From Rhodothermaceae bacterium (GTDB lineage: Bacteria > Bacteroidota > Rhodothermia > Rhodothermales > Bin80), in the NCBI GenBank assembly GCA_009841335.1, contig VXLY01000112.1, positions 1 through 64,000 on the forward strand: a stretch of DNA of 64,000 nt, written 5' to 3'. The translations under genes were made by a program, and so were the position numbers. The number at the start of each line of letters is the position of its first letter. Position 1 is the stretch's first letter. Positions 23,743 through 34,600 of this stretch are shown here, one piece after another. The notes beneath the pieces are model-generated. The model ran no database searches and was not told where the DNA came from. It saw nothing but the letters and a program-made list of their open reading frames with translations.

Positions 23743-25474
23743 CCTCTACGTCCCATGCGGCATGGTTCAGGGGGGCGACCTTACTGCGCTCACTCCTCAT
23801 CTTCTTCCGCACACCGACACAAATCCTGATCACCGTACCCCGGTAGAGGTCCCGCCCTGGACTGAGTCCAGACTTCTTCCTCACGAATAGTTCATAGACC
23901 AGCTCAGGAGCCTCACGAATGACATCATCAATCCAGCTCTCTTTCCCCTGCCAATCAATCGGATGCGGTTCAGTAGCACTGTTTCTGGCGCGTCCCAACA
24001 CCACTCTGCAGTCAAGGATCTGCTGAGTCCGCGACATGTAATCCCCGTTCCGCGCGAGAATAGCCAAGGTAGTTGTTGGGGACTCTCCCCGTTCCATCCC
24101 TTGGAGAACTGCGCGGAGGGCGTTACTGACATGCTCGGGATCCGTGCTCCAAATGTACAAGGCGTGATTCTTCGGTAGCACAGGATCAAGGATCTGCCGA
24201 AGTTGATGCTGATGCCGCTCAATCCGGGCTGCCATCCGCTCCGCCACCAACTTCCGCCTCAGTTTTTTCTGCGTTTGATGCGGACTAGAATATGCTGGGG
24301 ACAGGGCACCAGTCTGGTCGGCAGAGAATCCCGTATCCGACCATTCCGTTCGTCCCATAGCGGAACCATTTCCGAGCGAGTCGTCTGTTTTGGTGAGTAG
24401 CTGTTTCCCCCGACAAATGGAGCAGGAAGGCTCGGAAGCCCCAGGCTGCGCGCCACTGGACAGGTGGATGTGATCAGGAAATATATCCCGACACCCAAAC
24501 GCCATCTTCCGCGTTGACTCCTGTGGCTTGACTTGCATCCGCCGTCGCAGAATCATCAGCGACTTGACGGGACTTACGCCATTGCCTATCCCCCGCAAGA
24601 CCCCCCGGACACTATCCTGCACATTCTCGGGATCCATGCCCCAAACGTACAAGGCGTGATCTTGGGGTATGAGCGTATCAATGAATATCCTCAGTCTGTG
24701 CTGGAGCCGCCGGACCCGATCATCCACTCTTTCTCCGTCCTCCGCTGTTGGTTGCCCCCGTGGTGGAGGGACTGCTGGCCTCGCTTGCCACCGAAGTTTT
24801 TCCGCTTCTGCCTTCTTAGAAGTTTCTTCAAATCTTTGTTCTTCTAGAAGTGCACCGCCAGGTGCAACGGTAATGTGGCGGTTAGGTGCACCGCCCGGCT
24901 CAACGGTAATGTGGCGGTTAGGTGAATTCGCCGTGGAGGGCGCGTATTTGGTTAGATCTGGGGGCGTAAGAACCCAGAAATGTCGCGGGCCAAATTTACC
25001 ATTTTCGTATCGCTCCCGCTCTCCTAACAGGATGCTGGCTTTCTTTAACTCAGCGATTGCTCGCTCCACTGTTCGCTTTCCCATGCATAGGCGATCGGCA
25101 ATCCTCTCCACCGTGTGCCAGCATTTCAAGTAACTTTCCTCCCTGGGCTTCCGACGACAGTGAGTAATAAAAAACTGGTACACCATTACCGCCCGATCTG
25201 ACAGCCTGCGCCCGCGTGCAGCATCTCTCTGCCAGAGCAGCAGTGCCGATTGGATATCACGGATTTGTGATTCCGCGTCCAAGTTTCGCTCTGAGGGTAC
25301 GAGCGAATCTGGGTTAGTCAGGTCAGGCTTCTTTCCCGGTGCGCCAGAGCGCCCTTTGAGTAATCGTCCTCCATGCTTGCCAGGGTTTGACTGCCATTGC
25401 CGAGAGGAATCTACATTCTTTTCGTCCTCCCTATTCTCCTGTCTGTCGTCAGGTACCTCAGATTTGACGATCAC
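23735..25474 (-). CDS. HTH replication initiator-like protein with duplicated C-terminal domain
   Basis: A 579-residue protein. A winged-helix (HTH_36-like) domain at about residues 90-170 includes W-H-T-V-E-R-I-A-D-R-L-C-M-G-K-R-T-V-E-R-A-I-A-E-L, as in plasmid replication initiators and phage O-type proteins. After a 12-residue tandem repeat (185-208) there are two copies of a roughly 65-residue domain at 252-316 and 416-480, sharing H-A-L-Y-(V/I)-W, D-P-E and (V/A)-L-x-G. A Cys/His cluster (C328, H335, H337, C351, C354) lies between them. The start is a GTG at 25474. The frame is open upstream to a TAA near 25685 without ATG, GTG or TTG, so the true start is uncertain. Position before dnaB supports a replication role. 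Confidence 0.65.
   Translation of the reverse strand: MIVKSEVPDDRQENREDEKNVDSSRQWQSNPGKHGGRLLKGRSGAPGKKPDLTNPDSLVPSERNLDAESQIRDIQSALLLWQRDAARGRRLSDRAVMVYQFFITHCRRKPREESYLKCWHTVERIADRLCMGKRTVERAIAELKKASILLGERERYENGKFGPRHFWVLTPPDLTKYAPSTANSPNRHITVEPGGAPNRHITVAPGGALLEEQRFEETSKKAEAEKLRWQARPAVPPPRGQPTAEDGERVDDRVRRLQHRLRIFIDTLIPQDHALYVWGMDPENVQDSVRGVLRGIGNGVSPVKSLMILRRRMQVKPQESTRKMAFGCRDIFPDHIHLSSGAQPGASEPSCSICRGKQLLTKTDDSLGNGSAMGRTEWSDTGFSADQTGALSPAYSSPHQTQKKLRRKLVAERMAARIERHQHQLRQILDPVLPKNHALYIWSTDPEHVSNALRAVLQGMERGESPTTTLAILARNGDYMSRTQQILDCRVVLGRARNSATEPHPIDWQGKESWIDDVIREAPELVYELFVRKKSGLSPGRDLYRGTVIRICVGVRKKMRSERSKVAPLNHAAWDVEDV
24851..24922. repeat. Tandem 36-bp repeat inside the initiator-like gene
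   Basis: Two copies in a row encode P-N-R-H-I-T-V-(E/A)-P-G-G-A. At DNA level they share CAACGGTAATGTGGCGGTTA. The near identity indicates a recent in-frame duplication. If the initiator binds its own gene, as in phage lambda O, this could also be an iteron-like site. Confidence 0.7.
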
Positions 25475-25697
25475 AGAGCGCCCGGGAAGGCTGTCTCCCC
25501 GGTCTGGAAAACTCGGGACAGGACCGGGGAGCGGAGTGGGAGTCGAGGCCGATTGACGCGATGGCTCCTCGGTATTCTGGCCTTTATCCTTACCTTGATC
25601 TATCGGAGTAACCCGCTCAATCTCAGGATATGAGAATGATTGGTTCCGATAAATATAATTAAGTCGTATTATCCTCTTCCAACCTTAATCCAGATCG
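25475..25697. promoter_or_regulatory. Divergent region between replication block and S9 peptidase
   Basis: The minus frame of the initiator-like gene stays open to about 25685, encoding a Ser/Pro-rich stretch without a standard start. AT-rich DNA at 25640-25680 should hold the divergent promoters. This is also the border between plasmid-type genes and secreted/metabolic genes. Confidence 0.35.
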
Positions 25698-28142
25698 ATG
25701 AATCTCCGTATTTCAGCATTGTTTGTGTTGCTCATGATTGCTCTCAACGTAGAATCAGCAGAAGCACAGATCAATTACCAGACACCTCCTTCGCCGCTGG
25801 ACCGCCTGATTAACGCGCCGGTCACCCCGTCGGTGCAACTCAGCCCGGATGGCAGCAAAATGGCCCTGCTGCACAGGTCAAGTCTTCCTTCAATAGCCGA
25901 GATTGCTGCTCCTGAGATGCGTTTGGCAGGGATGAGAATCAATCCAAAGATCAACGGTCCGAGTCGGTCCTCGGCCTACCTGGGGATAAGTCTCAAACCA
26001 GTGGATGAAAGTTCTGCGCGCCCCGTCACGGGCATACCGGAATCAGGCGGGGTCCGTAATGTGTCTTGGTCACCTGATGGACAGCATATTGCGTTTACGG
26101 TGAATTCGACTTATCAGATTGATCTGTATGTCGCAGAAGTTTCCACGGGTGTTGCTCGAAAATTGGCGGACATTGCTGTGAATGATGCGACATTTGGTAG
26201 TGTTCGATGGCATCCGAGTTCGCGATCGTTACTAGTTCGTGCAATTCCCGGACGACGGGGCGCCATGCCGGTCCGCCCGGAAGCCCCCAAAGGCCCCGTA
26301 GTTCAGGAGAATTTGGGTGAGCAGGCGCCTGCGAGAACTTACCAGGATCTGCTTTCCGACCCTTACGACGAGGATCTCTTTGCCTGGTTTATGGCCTCTC
26401 AGGTGCTCCATGTAACACTGGATGGGGAAGTAAAGCCGATTGGTCCAGAGGGATTGGCCCTTTCGCCATCACCATCCCCGGATGGGCAGTACATCTTGAT
26501 CCGTGCCTTGCATCGACCGTTTTCCTATTTGGTGCCGTCGGGGCGTTTCCCGCACAGCTATACGATCTACGATTTGGATGGCCAGTTAGTCCGGGAAGTA
26601 GCGATGCTGCCCCTCGCAGAGAATGTACCAGTGGCGTTTGGCTCAACCACCACAGGACCGCGCAGCATGAGTTGGCGCGCTGATGCGCCTGCAACACTGG
26701 TGTGGGTTGAAGCGCTTGATGGCGGCGACGCGGGTGCCGAAGCGATGTTGAGAGACGAAGTTTTCATGCTTCCGGCACCTTTTGAGTCAGCTCCGACTTC
26801 CCTGGTAAAACTGCAACTGCGCTACGGCGGCATACAGTGGGGGCATGAATCTCTGGCGCTCGTGCGGGAAACATGGTGGTCTACACGGCAGACAATAACG
26901 TCTGTTCTGGATCCTTCTGCACCCGGCAAGATCACAAAGGTGCTCTTTGATCGCTCGACTGAGGATCGGTACGGTGATCCTGGCTCCTTTTACATGACGC
27001 GTACTCCACAGGGCACATCCGTGCTGCGCATGCAGAATGGTCAATTGCTGCTCTCGGGAGCAGGAGCGTCAGAGGAAGGCGATCGCCCTTTCCTTCGAAC
27101 GATGGATCTGGAGACCGGGGAGATGGTGACACTTTTTCAAAGCGAAGCACCGCACTACGAACGTCCGGTAGCTGTGATCGACGAATCGCACATTTTGACG
27201 ATACGGGAATCTGTTGATATACCGGCGAACTATTATGTGCGCAACCTGGAAGATGGATCCCTTACGGCAGTGACTGATTTCCAACATCCGTACCCGGAGT
27301 TGGCCGCTGTTGCAAAGGAAGAATTGACGTACACGCGGGCCGATGGTATCCCCCTGAAGGCGACGCTTTATCTTCCACCCGGATATGATGCTGAACGTGA
27401 CGGTCCACTGCCAACACTCATCTGGGCATATCCGCGCGAATTCAAGAGTGCAGCGCTTGCTGGTCAACGCAGCGGTAGTCCTTTTCGGTTCAAGTACATA
27501 AGCTACTCTGGAGCAATTCCCTATGTAACGCAGGGATACGCAGTACTGGATGGTGCATCAATGCCAGTGGTTGGGGAAGGTGATCAAGAGCCGAATGATA
27601 CTTTCCGGGAGCAATTGGTAGCCAATGCTCAGGCCGCGATTGATGCGGGAGTTGCTAGAGGAGTTGTAGATCCCGATCGGGTCGCAATAGCGGGTCATTC
27701 CTATGGCGCTTTTATGACTGCAAACCTATTGGCACATTCGGACCTATTCCGGGCCGGTATAGCCAGGAGCGGGGCATACAACCGTACACTGACACCCTTC
27801 GGGTTTCAGAGGGAGGAACGCCTGTTCTGGGAGTCCCCGGAAACATACTATACAATGTCGCCCTTTATGCATGTGGATAAGGTGAACGAGCCGATACTGC
27901 TCATACACGGCGAGGCAGACAATAATTCTGGAACGTTCCCGCTGCAGAGTCGACGCTTCTATGGTGCATTGAAGGGGCTAGGTAAGACGGCGCGTCTGGT
28001 AATGCTTCCCCATGAAAGCCATGGGTATCGTGCACGGGAATCCGTGGGACATGTTCTCTGGGAAACTACCCGCTGGTTGGATACCTATGTTAAAAGCCCT
28101 GGAACATCGGTTGAAGTAGCCGAGCCCAGTGGACTGGATTAA
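25698..28142 (+). CDS. S9 family prolyl oligopeptidase-like serine peptidase, secreted
   Basis: An 814-residue protein with a signal peptide ending A-E-A-Q at about residue 24. A beta-propeller region (residues about 50-480, with W-S-P-D-G-Q and S-P-D-G-Q-Y blades) is followed by an alpha/beta-hydrolase domain. The catalytic triad is visible: Ser668 in G-H-S-Y-G-A-F, Asp741 in H-G-E-A-D-N-N, His775 in H-E-S-H-G-Y. These enzymes release dipeptides or acyl-amino acids in the periplasm. The layout is closest to the acylaminoacyl-peptidase/dipeptidyl peptidase group (S9B/S9C). It stands alone on the plus strand, convergent with the CRTAC1 operon. Confidence 0.9.
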   Translation: MNLRISALFVLLMIALNVESAEAQINYQTPPSPLDRLINAPVTPSVQLSPDGSKMALLHRSSLPSIAEIAAPEMRLAGMRINPKINGPSRSSAYLGISLKPVDESSARPVTGIPESGGVRNVSWSPDGQHIAFTVNSTYQIDLYVAEVSTGVARKLADIAVNDATFGSVRWHPSSRSLLVRAIPGRRGAMPVRPEAPKGPVVQENLGEQAPARTYQDLLSDPYDEDLFAWFMASQVLHVTLDGEVKPIGPEGLALSPSPSPDGQYILIRALHRPFSYLVPSGRFPHSYTIYDLDGQLVREVAMLPLAENVPVAFGSTTTGPRSMSWRADAPATLVWVEALDGGDAGAEAMLRDEVFMLPAPFESAPTSLVKLQLRYGGIQWGHESLALVRETWWSTRQTITSVLDPSAPGKITKVLFDRSTEDRYGDPGSFYMTRTPQGTSVLRMQNGQLLLSGAGASEEGDRPFLRTMDLETGEMVTLFQSEAPHYERPVAVIDESHILTIRESVDIPANYYVRNLEDGSLTAVTDFQHPYPELAAVAKEELTYTRADGIPLKATLYLPPGYDAERDGPLPTLIWAYPREFKSAALAGQRSGSPFRFKYISYSGAIPYVTQGYAVLDGASMPVVGEGDQEPNDTFREQLVANAQAAIDAGVARGVVDPDRVAIAGHSYGAFMTANLLAHSDLFRAGIARSGAYNRTLTPFGFQREERLFWESPETYYTMSPFMHVDKVNEPILLIHGEADNNSGTFPLQSRRFYGALKGLGKTARLVMLPHESHGYRARESVGHVLWETTRWLDTYVKSPGTSVEVAEPSGLD

Positions 28143-28361
28143 TAGGTCAAACGGCCGTATTGGTCTGACGACCTGAGTATAGGCGGTCGGTCCGGTGGTG
28201 GACGCATCTCGAAAGATGTGTTCCCTGTCGGAGAGGACCCAGAAACTCAGACTCGAGGCTTAAACCGCTGTTGTTCAATTCGGGTATTGAATCAAGTACA
28301 CGGGATTTTCCCTACTGTACGGCGCGCCTTTGCTCTACCGTGCAATGTTCGAGCCTGCTGA

Positions 28362-31300
28362 CTATTCATCGAGTCTTGGTGCCACTTCAAACAACATTGG
28401 CGCATCGTTCGAGCGGGCTACGATAATTCTGAGGGGGTTGCCTCGGATTAAACGAATACCGCGTGCATCGCCTGGAACACGAAATCCCGTGCCTGAAATA
28501 GCTGCCATCTCTCGTTCTTCTGTAAAATAAACGACCGAACCCCATCCTGCATTCAGTGCCCCCAGGGCATCACCGGCTCCAGACAGGTTGCCTGCAAAAA
28601 ACCAGACGTCGATTCCCTGCTTGTCCAGCGGGACCGATGTTGAAGCCAGTACTGGTGCCCATTGGAGTTCATCAGGAAGTATTCGCGCACTGAAGCTTGT
28701 ATCTGCCATGTTCCAGTACACCGTAGATGCTAAGGTTTGGATCACATAGTCCGGTTCAATACTGTTCCCAAACAGATCCGCCATAGAAAGACTTGAATAG
28801 GCGTTATATGTTGGAATTATTGGAGCGAGTCCGGGCATTTGACCGAGAAGAGCGTCCCGTGGGGGCCATGCATACCACTGTTGCTCCTGCCATTGTGCCA
28901 CAATAGGATCTGTGCGCCCGTCCCGATCAAAATCATCAACAAACAATGCCAAGGGTAAACTCAGTACGGTGTTCAGACCGAGGTTGCCCGCCACTAGATC
29001 TTTGAAGCCATCTCCATCCACATCTCGGACAGCGATGCTTTGCCAGAGTCCGACAGTTTCCGAAAGCTCAAGATCGTCCGTTCGGTTGACCAGGGCGGTT
29101 CCGAGATTCTCGTAGACCGTGATTGGCATCCACTCCCCCGCTAAAACCAGATCAGGCAGCGGAGACCCTAGGAGGTCTGTCCAGACTGCACTTGTTACAT
29201 GTCCCGCATGTTGCAGAGCCGGGCTCCATTGTGCGGTGACATCAGTAAAATGTCCGGTGCCATCATTTTGTAGCAGGCTGCTGCGTCCGGGCTCCCCGTA
29301 TGTTTCAGAACCAGTATCTGATCCAACAAAAAGATCTATATTTCCGTCGCCATCAAAATCTGCTGCAGCCACGGTGGACCCATTCGAATTCATGACAGGC
29401 AATCGGCTGGAATCCGCGCGAAAGCCTGCATCTCCCATGTTCATGTATAGTCGATCCTGATGCAGCGCGTCGGGTCCGATCCATCCCCCACTTGCCACGT
29501 ACAGGTCCTGGTCACCATCGCCGTCAGCATCCAGGAATATCGCATAGGTATCTTCGTGGGTTTCATGTGAGTCCGGAAAAGGCACCTGTCGGAAGCGACC
29601 TTCCTGTGACTGTAGATACAGCGCGCCAGGCTGGCCGCGCGCACCTCCCAGGTAGACATCTTCAAGGTTGTCGCCGTTTACATCAGCTACCGCAAGCGCG
29701 GGACCGCGCGCACTTCGCCAGTATGGCAGGAGTGGAAGGACTTCAAAATCCCGTGTTTCATCTTCCTGATGCACAAATGAGATGCCGTGATCGTCCACCG
29801 GTTTCACACCTATGTCAGGGTCGGATTTCGTTTCAATGTTGGTTGCTGTGCCTCCTGCTTCATTCAGGATCAGGCGGGTGCCAGCTGCCACAGGCCCTAC
29901 GACTGACCGAAGCCCTGAAGGCCAGATCACGACTACAGAATCAGCAGCCGGTATGTCACCTATCCCAAAACTCAGTACATGGTCGACCGAAGATTGGAAC
30001 CCGCGAGACGGGAATTGCTCTTGCACACTGTATAGGTCAGATGCCCAAACGCTGACCCTGGCGCCAAATGCGGACGTGGTTTTTACTGCGCCGCGCAACT
30101 GAACAGAAATGTAGCCACTCGTGGATTCGTTGCGATAAATCCGCACGTCAGTATTCAGTGCATTCACGACCAGGTCGAGGTCGCCATCCAGGTCCAGATC
30201 ACCGTATGCTGCTCCATTACCGATCACACGCTCAGCAAGTCCCCAGTCAGACCCAACATTCTCAAATTGCAAGGTACTGTCCCCTCTGAATGCATAGTTA
30301 GGTACAACAGCAGACGGCATCCGTTGTGCTACTTCCGCTTCCTGTTCCGGTGTGCCTGCGTTGAGTATACGTTGCACATCAGGCGCGGAGACGTACTCGA
30401 TATAATCCAGATCATTCGGGCGCCCAGGGATACCATTCGTGACATACAGGTCCTTCCAGCCGTCACCATCAAAATCAGCCAGTAATGGAGACCAGGACCA
30501 GTCGGTGGCCTCAATGCCGGCAAAGGGGGCGATCTCGCTGAAGAACGGGCGTCCATCAGGAGTTACTCCCCGATGCAATTGCAGCGTATTGCGTGGAGTC
30601 TGGGGGCCATAACCAAGGTCTGCTTTGATCCAGGCAATCATGTCGGCGTCGGCGCCGCCGGATGTTCGTTGCGTAGCCAGATCCGGAGGTAGCATATCCA
30701 GCGCAACAATGTCTGGTAAGCCATCATTGTTCAGGTCGGCCACATCCACTCCCATTGTTGAGCGACTAGTTTGACCGGTTGTCTCCCAAAGAGACTCAAC
30801 AAACGTGCCGCGCCCGCTATTGAGGTACAAGTAGTCGTCCTCATGGAAATCATTGCCGACATACAGGTCGGGCCAGCCGTCCATGTTCAGATCACTAGCT
30901 GCGATACCCAGGCCGTAGCCCAGCGCGCTACTGTAGATTCCCGCTTCGGCCGCAATGCTTACGAAATAACCATCGTCCTGGCGGTAAAACTTGTCCCCGA
31001 CCCGGGGAACATCAATAATTCTTCGCCATGAGGGCACATGGGATTCTCGCGAGTGGATCGCATGATTGAGCAGGTACAGGTCCAGATCTCCGTCACGATC
31101 ATAATCCAACCAAGCCGAATGGGTGGAGAGACCTTCAAAGTCGAGCCCATAGCGGCGGCTCTCCTCCTGGAAAGTGCCATCCTGCTGGTTTATGTAAAGC
31201 AGATTGTGACCGGTTTTTCCGAGGTGGTTCACCCGGCAGACATAAATATCAAGCCATCCATCACCGTTCACGTCTGCCATACTAACTCCGGTTGACCAGG

Positions 31301-31625
31301 TGTTTTCTCCAGTGCCAACTCCGGCTGATGCGGTAATGTCCTCGAACTGGAAGTCTCCGCGGTTCAGGTAGAGCCGGTCAGACACCTGATTGCCCGTGAG
31401 GAATATGTCAGGCAGACGGTCATTGTTGATGTCGCCAATAGCAACGCCTCCGCCGTCGTAAAAATACAGATAGTCAATGATGTTGAAATCGTCTTCCGGT
31501 ACGAGCGTGTTGTTGAAATAAACCCCAGTCCGGTCTCCGTCCAATAGCTTGAACAGCGTATTATCCGGGCCGGCTCTGGAACAACCTATCAGGATCGCCA
31601 GAAGCAGAACATAGCTATTGCGCAT
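28362..31625 (-). CDS. CRTAC1-type FG-GAP/UnbV lipoprotein, long form (third copy of operon)
   Basis: A 1087-residue lipoprotein with lipobox I-L-I-G-C near the N-terminus (ATG at 31625; an upstream start at 31649 adds 8 residues before the signal). It has many FG-GAP/VCBS calcium-type loops (D-V-N-G-D-G-W-L-D-I-Y), an ASPIC/UnbV domain at about 500-590 (F-P-S-R-G-F-Q-S-S-V-D-H), then a second FG-GAP block (D-V-N-G-D-N-L-E-D-V-Y-L-G-G). It is the last gene of a four-gene operon, overlapping the second long paralogue by 11 bp. Such proteins are surface beta-propellers often near SusC/SusD; substrate unknown. Confidence 0.85.
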   Translation of the reverse strand: MRNSYVLLLAILIGCSRAGPDNTLFKLLDGDRTGVYFNNTLVPEDDFNIIDYLYFYDGGGVAIGDINNDRLPDIFLTGNQVSDRLYLNRGDFQFEDITASAGVGTGENTWSTGVSMADVNGDGWLDIYVCRVNHLGKTGHNLLYINQQDGTFQEESRRYGLDFEGLSTHSAWLDYDRDGDLDLYLLNHAIHSRESHVPSWRRIIDVPRVGDKFYRQDDGYFVSIAAEAGIYSSALGYGLGIAASDLNMDGWPDLYVGNDFHEDDYLYLNSGRGTFVESLWETTGQTSRSTMGVDVADLNNDGLPDIVALDMLPPDLATQRTSGGADADMIAWIKADLGYGPQTPRNTLQLHRGVTPDGRPFFSEIAPFAGIEATDWSWSPLLADFDGDGWKDLYVTNGIPGRPNDLDYIEYVSAPDVQRILNAGTPEQEAEVAQRMPSAVVPNYAFRGDSTLQFENVGSDWGLAERVIGNGAAYGDLDLDGDLDLVVNALNTDVRIYRNESTSGYISVQLRGAVKTTSAFGARVSVWASDLYSVQEQFPSRGFQSSVDHVLSFGIGDIPAADSVVVIWPSGLRSVVGPVAAGTRLILNEAGGTATNIETKSDPDIGVKPVDDHGISFVHQEDETRDFEVLPLLPYWRSARGPALAVADVNGDNLEDVYLGGARGQPGALYLQSQEGRFRQVPFPDSHETHEDTYAIFLDADGDGDQDLYVASGGWIGPDALHQDRLYMNMGDAGFRADSSRLPVMNSNGSTVAAADFDGDGNIDLFVGSDTGSETYGEPGRSSLLQNDGTGHFTDVTAQWSPALQHAGHVTSAVWTDLLGSPLPDLVLAGEWMPITVYENLGTALVNRTDDLELSETVGLWQSIAVRDVDGDGFKDLVAGNLGLNTVLSLPLALFVDDFDRDGRTDPIVAQWQEQQWYAWPPRDALLGQMPGLAPIIPTYNAYSSLSMADLFGNSIEPDYVIQTLASTVYWNMADTSFSARILPDELQWAPVLASTSVPLDKQGIDVWFFAGNLSGAGDALGALNAGWGSVVYFTEEREMAAISGTGFRVPGDARGIRLIRGNPLRIIVARSNDAPMLFEVAPRLDE

Positions 31626-34600
31626 GCGCAAAGACGCGAAGCCGATCATTATTGCGGGCTACGATCACCAGTATGCGGTCATTGGCTTCGAGGGTCAGAA
31701 TCTGTCGTACCTGTCCCTCGACAAAGAAGCCGGACTCGTGCCAGTTTAGAGATTCCATAGAGGGACTTCTGAGCGCGGTACCGTAGCTCGCATCATACCT
31801 TCCCGCTTCCGGCTTTACTTCGTGCAGGTTACCTCCTGCCAGTATGAAATGTCCCTGAGCAGTGTGCAGGTCAGCAAGGCCGTAAACGGGGGATAATTGC
31901 AACTCTTCTGGTCCGGGAATGAGCGTGAAGCTCCCTGTGCCGTCGTTAATACCGATCATACTCCTGAGTTCTGTAGCCTGCAGGTAAACGGCCCGGTTCA
32001 GTTCCTCGTCTGAAAAAATGTCCTGTATGGTCGCATCCGCATAAGATGCGTATGTTGGGAATGTGCGCACGAGGTGGGGCAGTTGCTCAACCAGATCATG
32101 ACGCAGATGCCAGGGAAACTGGCCACCGTCTATTGTTCGCGCGAAGATTTGCTCGACTCTTCCATTTCGATCAAAATCACTGATCCATACCTCAACAGGT
32201 GGCTTGAAGCGTGAGTTCAGTCCATGATTTCCCGCCACAAAGTCCAAGTCACCGTCTCCGTCAAGATCGGCTGCCAGAACGGATTGCCACCATCCTGAAG
32301 TATTTTGCAGCTCAGCGTTCACAGGGGCAAGCAAACCGCGGTCGTTTTTCAACAAAGTGAGCTGCATCCATTCGCCGCTGATGAGAATATCCGGTTCAGC
32401 ATCCCCGTCAAAATCCGCGCAAGCCGCATCCGTCACGAGACCAATGGACTCCAGATCTGGGGCAAGGCGTGCAGTTGCATCGGTGAATTTTCCGCTTCCA
32501 TCGTTGAGGAGCAGACGGCTAGTAGCTGGAAGGCCATATGCAAATGGCTGCAGGCGGGTACCTTGAAAGAGATCCAAATCACCATCTCCGTCAAAATCAG
32601 CAGAACAGACAACCGAGGTCGGATCAAACCCGCGTGCAGCCAGGTGCATGAACGACTCGCCTCTCTCGAGATTAGTCGTGCCGTTGTTGATATATAACCG
32701 GTCCACCAACGCAGAACTGCTCCCTGGTAATTCACTGCTGCCACTCGCTACGTAGAGATCCTGATCTCCATCTGCATCGACATCCAGCCACTCGCAGTCT
32801 ACATCTTCCGAAGGCGCGTCCTCCACAAGGACAGTCTGTGTAATTCGTTCAAACGATCCTTGGTCAGTCTGGACAAAGATCGCTCCGGGTTGTCCCCTCG
32901 CTCCGCCGAGGTACAGATCCTCTCTTCCGTCTCCATCCAAATCTCCCTTACACATGGCCGGACCCTCTGTGGAGCGCATATGAAAAAGCATAGGCTGCTG
33001 GTCAAAGTCACTAAACACATTCTCTGTGTGCTGCCAGTCAAGCCCGATCGCATTTTCATCAAGTGGGATCAGAAGTGGTGTAGGTAACACCTGAATACCG
33101 TCGTTGGTGGGTGGGCTCGCGGGAGGTTCCTGGAGTTGCAGGCGCTGGTTTGTGGTCACGGTTTCATACAGTGTTGTTGCACCGTTCGGCCAGCGGACCA
33201 CCAGAGAGTCCAATGTTTCGATTTGGTCCCCAAGGCCCAGATGTAATACGGGATCTACACTGCTCTGAAAGCCTCGCACAGGTTGTTGTTCGATATACCA
33301 GAGCCTAGCGTCATGCCAGGCGCTGATCTGGGCCCCCACCGCCTGTGTATTCGGAGGGATTCCTGCAAGTTCAATCTGCAGTGAATTGCGGTCACGGAAG
33401 TAGTCGGTCGCGCGGTTACGAAAAATCATGGGGGGACCGCCAAGATTGTTGATAACCAGGTCCAGGTCGCCATCTAGATCCAGATCCCCATATGCACTTC
33501 CGTTTGAAAAACCTGGTGCCTCGAGGCCCCATGCCTGAGTGACATCCGAAAAGGGTTGCTCTTCAAGGCGGGCAAACATGTGATTCGGGATTGCCTGAAC
33601 AGGAATCATTTCAATCAATGTTTTCCAATCCACATAATTCTCACTGGTCAGGAGGTCCCGGGTATTTTCGTCACGAATAGCTGTCAGATAGTCTGCATTG
33701 GTGAGATCACGGTAGATGCCGTTGGCTACAAAGATGTCTCGTTTTCCATTGTGATCGAAGTCAGCTATGAGTGCTCCCCAGCTCCAATCACTTGCGTCAA
33801 CGCTGAGCAGACGACCGGCTTCCGTAAAGCGAATCTCGGAAGGAGTATCAGGGGCGGGTCCCCGATTTATCTGCAGTGTATTCCGCGTAAATTGGTGATA
33901 GTAGTCATCGCGTACATAGGCTTGATAGCGCTGCCAGCTATCGAACGAGGAAACAGTCTTGAGGCGATCATTCGCTGCCGGCAGCATGTCGGTAACGAAA
34001 ATGTCCAGAAAACCATCGCCGTTAAGATCGGCCATATCGGCCCCCATCGCTGCTGCACTGACACTCTTCATGCTCTTGCGAAGCTCCTCCGAGAAAGTCC
34101 CGTCCTGGTTATTTATGTAGAGGTAATCATGTTCAAAGAAATCATTGGAGATATAGAGATCGGGCCATCCGTCACGGTTCACATCTCCCACGGAAGCACC
34201 AAGACCAAAGCCAATTTCACTGTTATAGATCCCGGACGATGCGGTTACATCAGTAAAGCGTGCATCTGGGGCCTCATTACGGAATAACCGGTCTCCGCCG
34301 GCCATATGCGGTATATGGCGCGTATTGACTTCGAGATTAAAATCCAGGATACTGCGAAACGAGTTGTTGACCAGAAACATGTCTATGTCGCCGTCGAGGT
34401 CGTAGTCCAGGAAGGTTGCGTGTGTTGAAAGTCCGGCATCATCAAGTCCATAGGAGCGTGCCGTTTCCAGGAAGGTCCCATCGCCCTGATTGATGTACAG
34501 TTCGTTTCGACGGTCATCTCCGGGTGCAATCCCCGAGTTACAGACATAGATATCCAGGTGTCCGTCTCCATTGATATCTGCCATACTGACGCCGGTACTC

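Noticed and set aside
23755-24300. Separate genes inside the 3' half of the initiator-like gene
   Set aside because: The second frame (113 codons, 23881-24222) is a shadow; the main frame is supported by the duplicated domain.
33556-34287. Plus-strand frame (243 codons) within a CRTAC1 gene
   Set aside because: Antisense to repeated FG-GAP motifs; its repeated I-G-D-I-type pattern is the mirror of the D-x-N-G-D loops.
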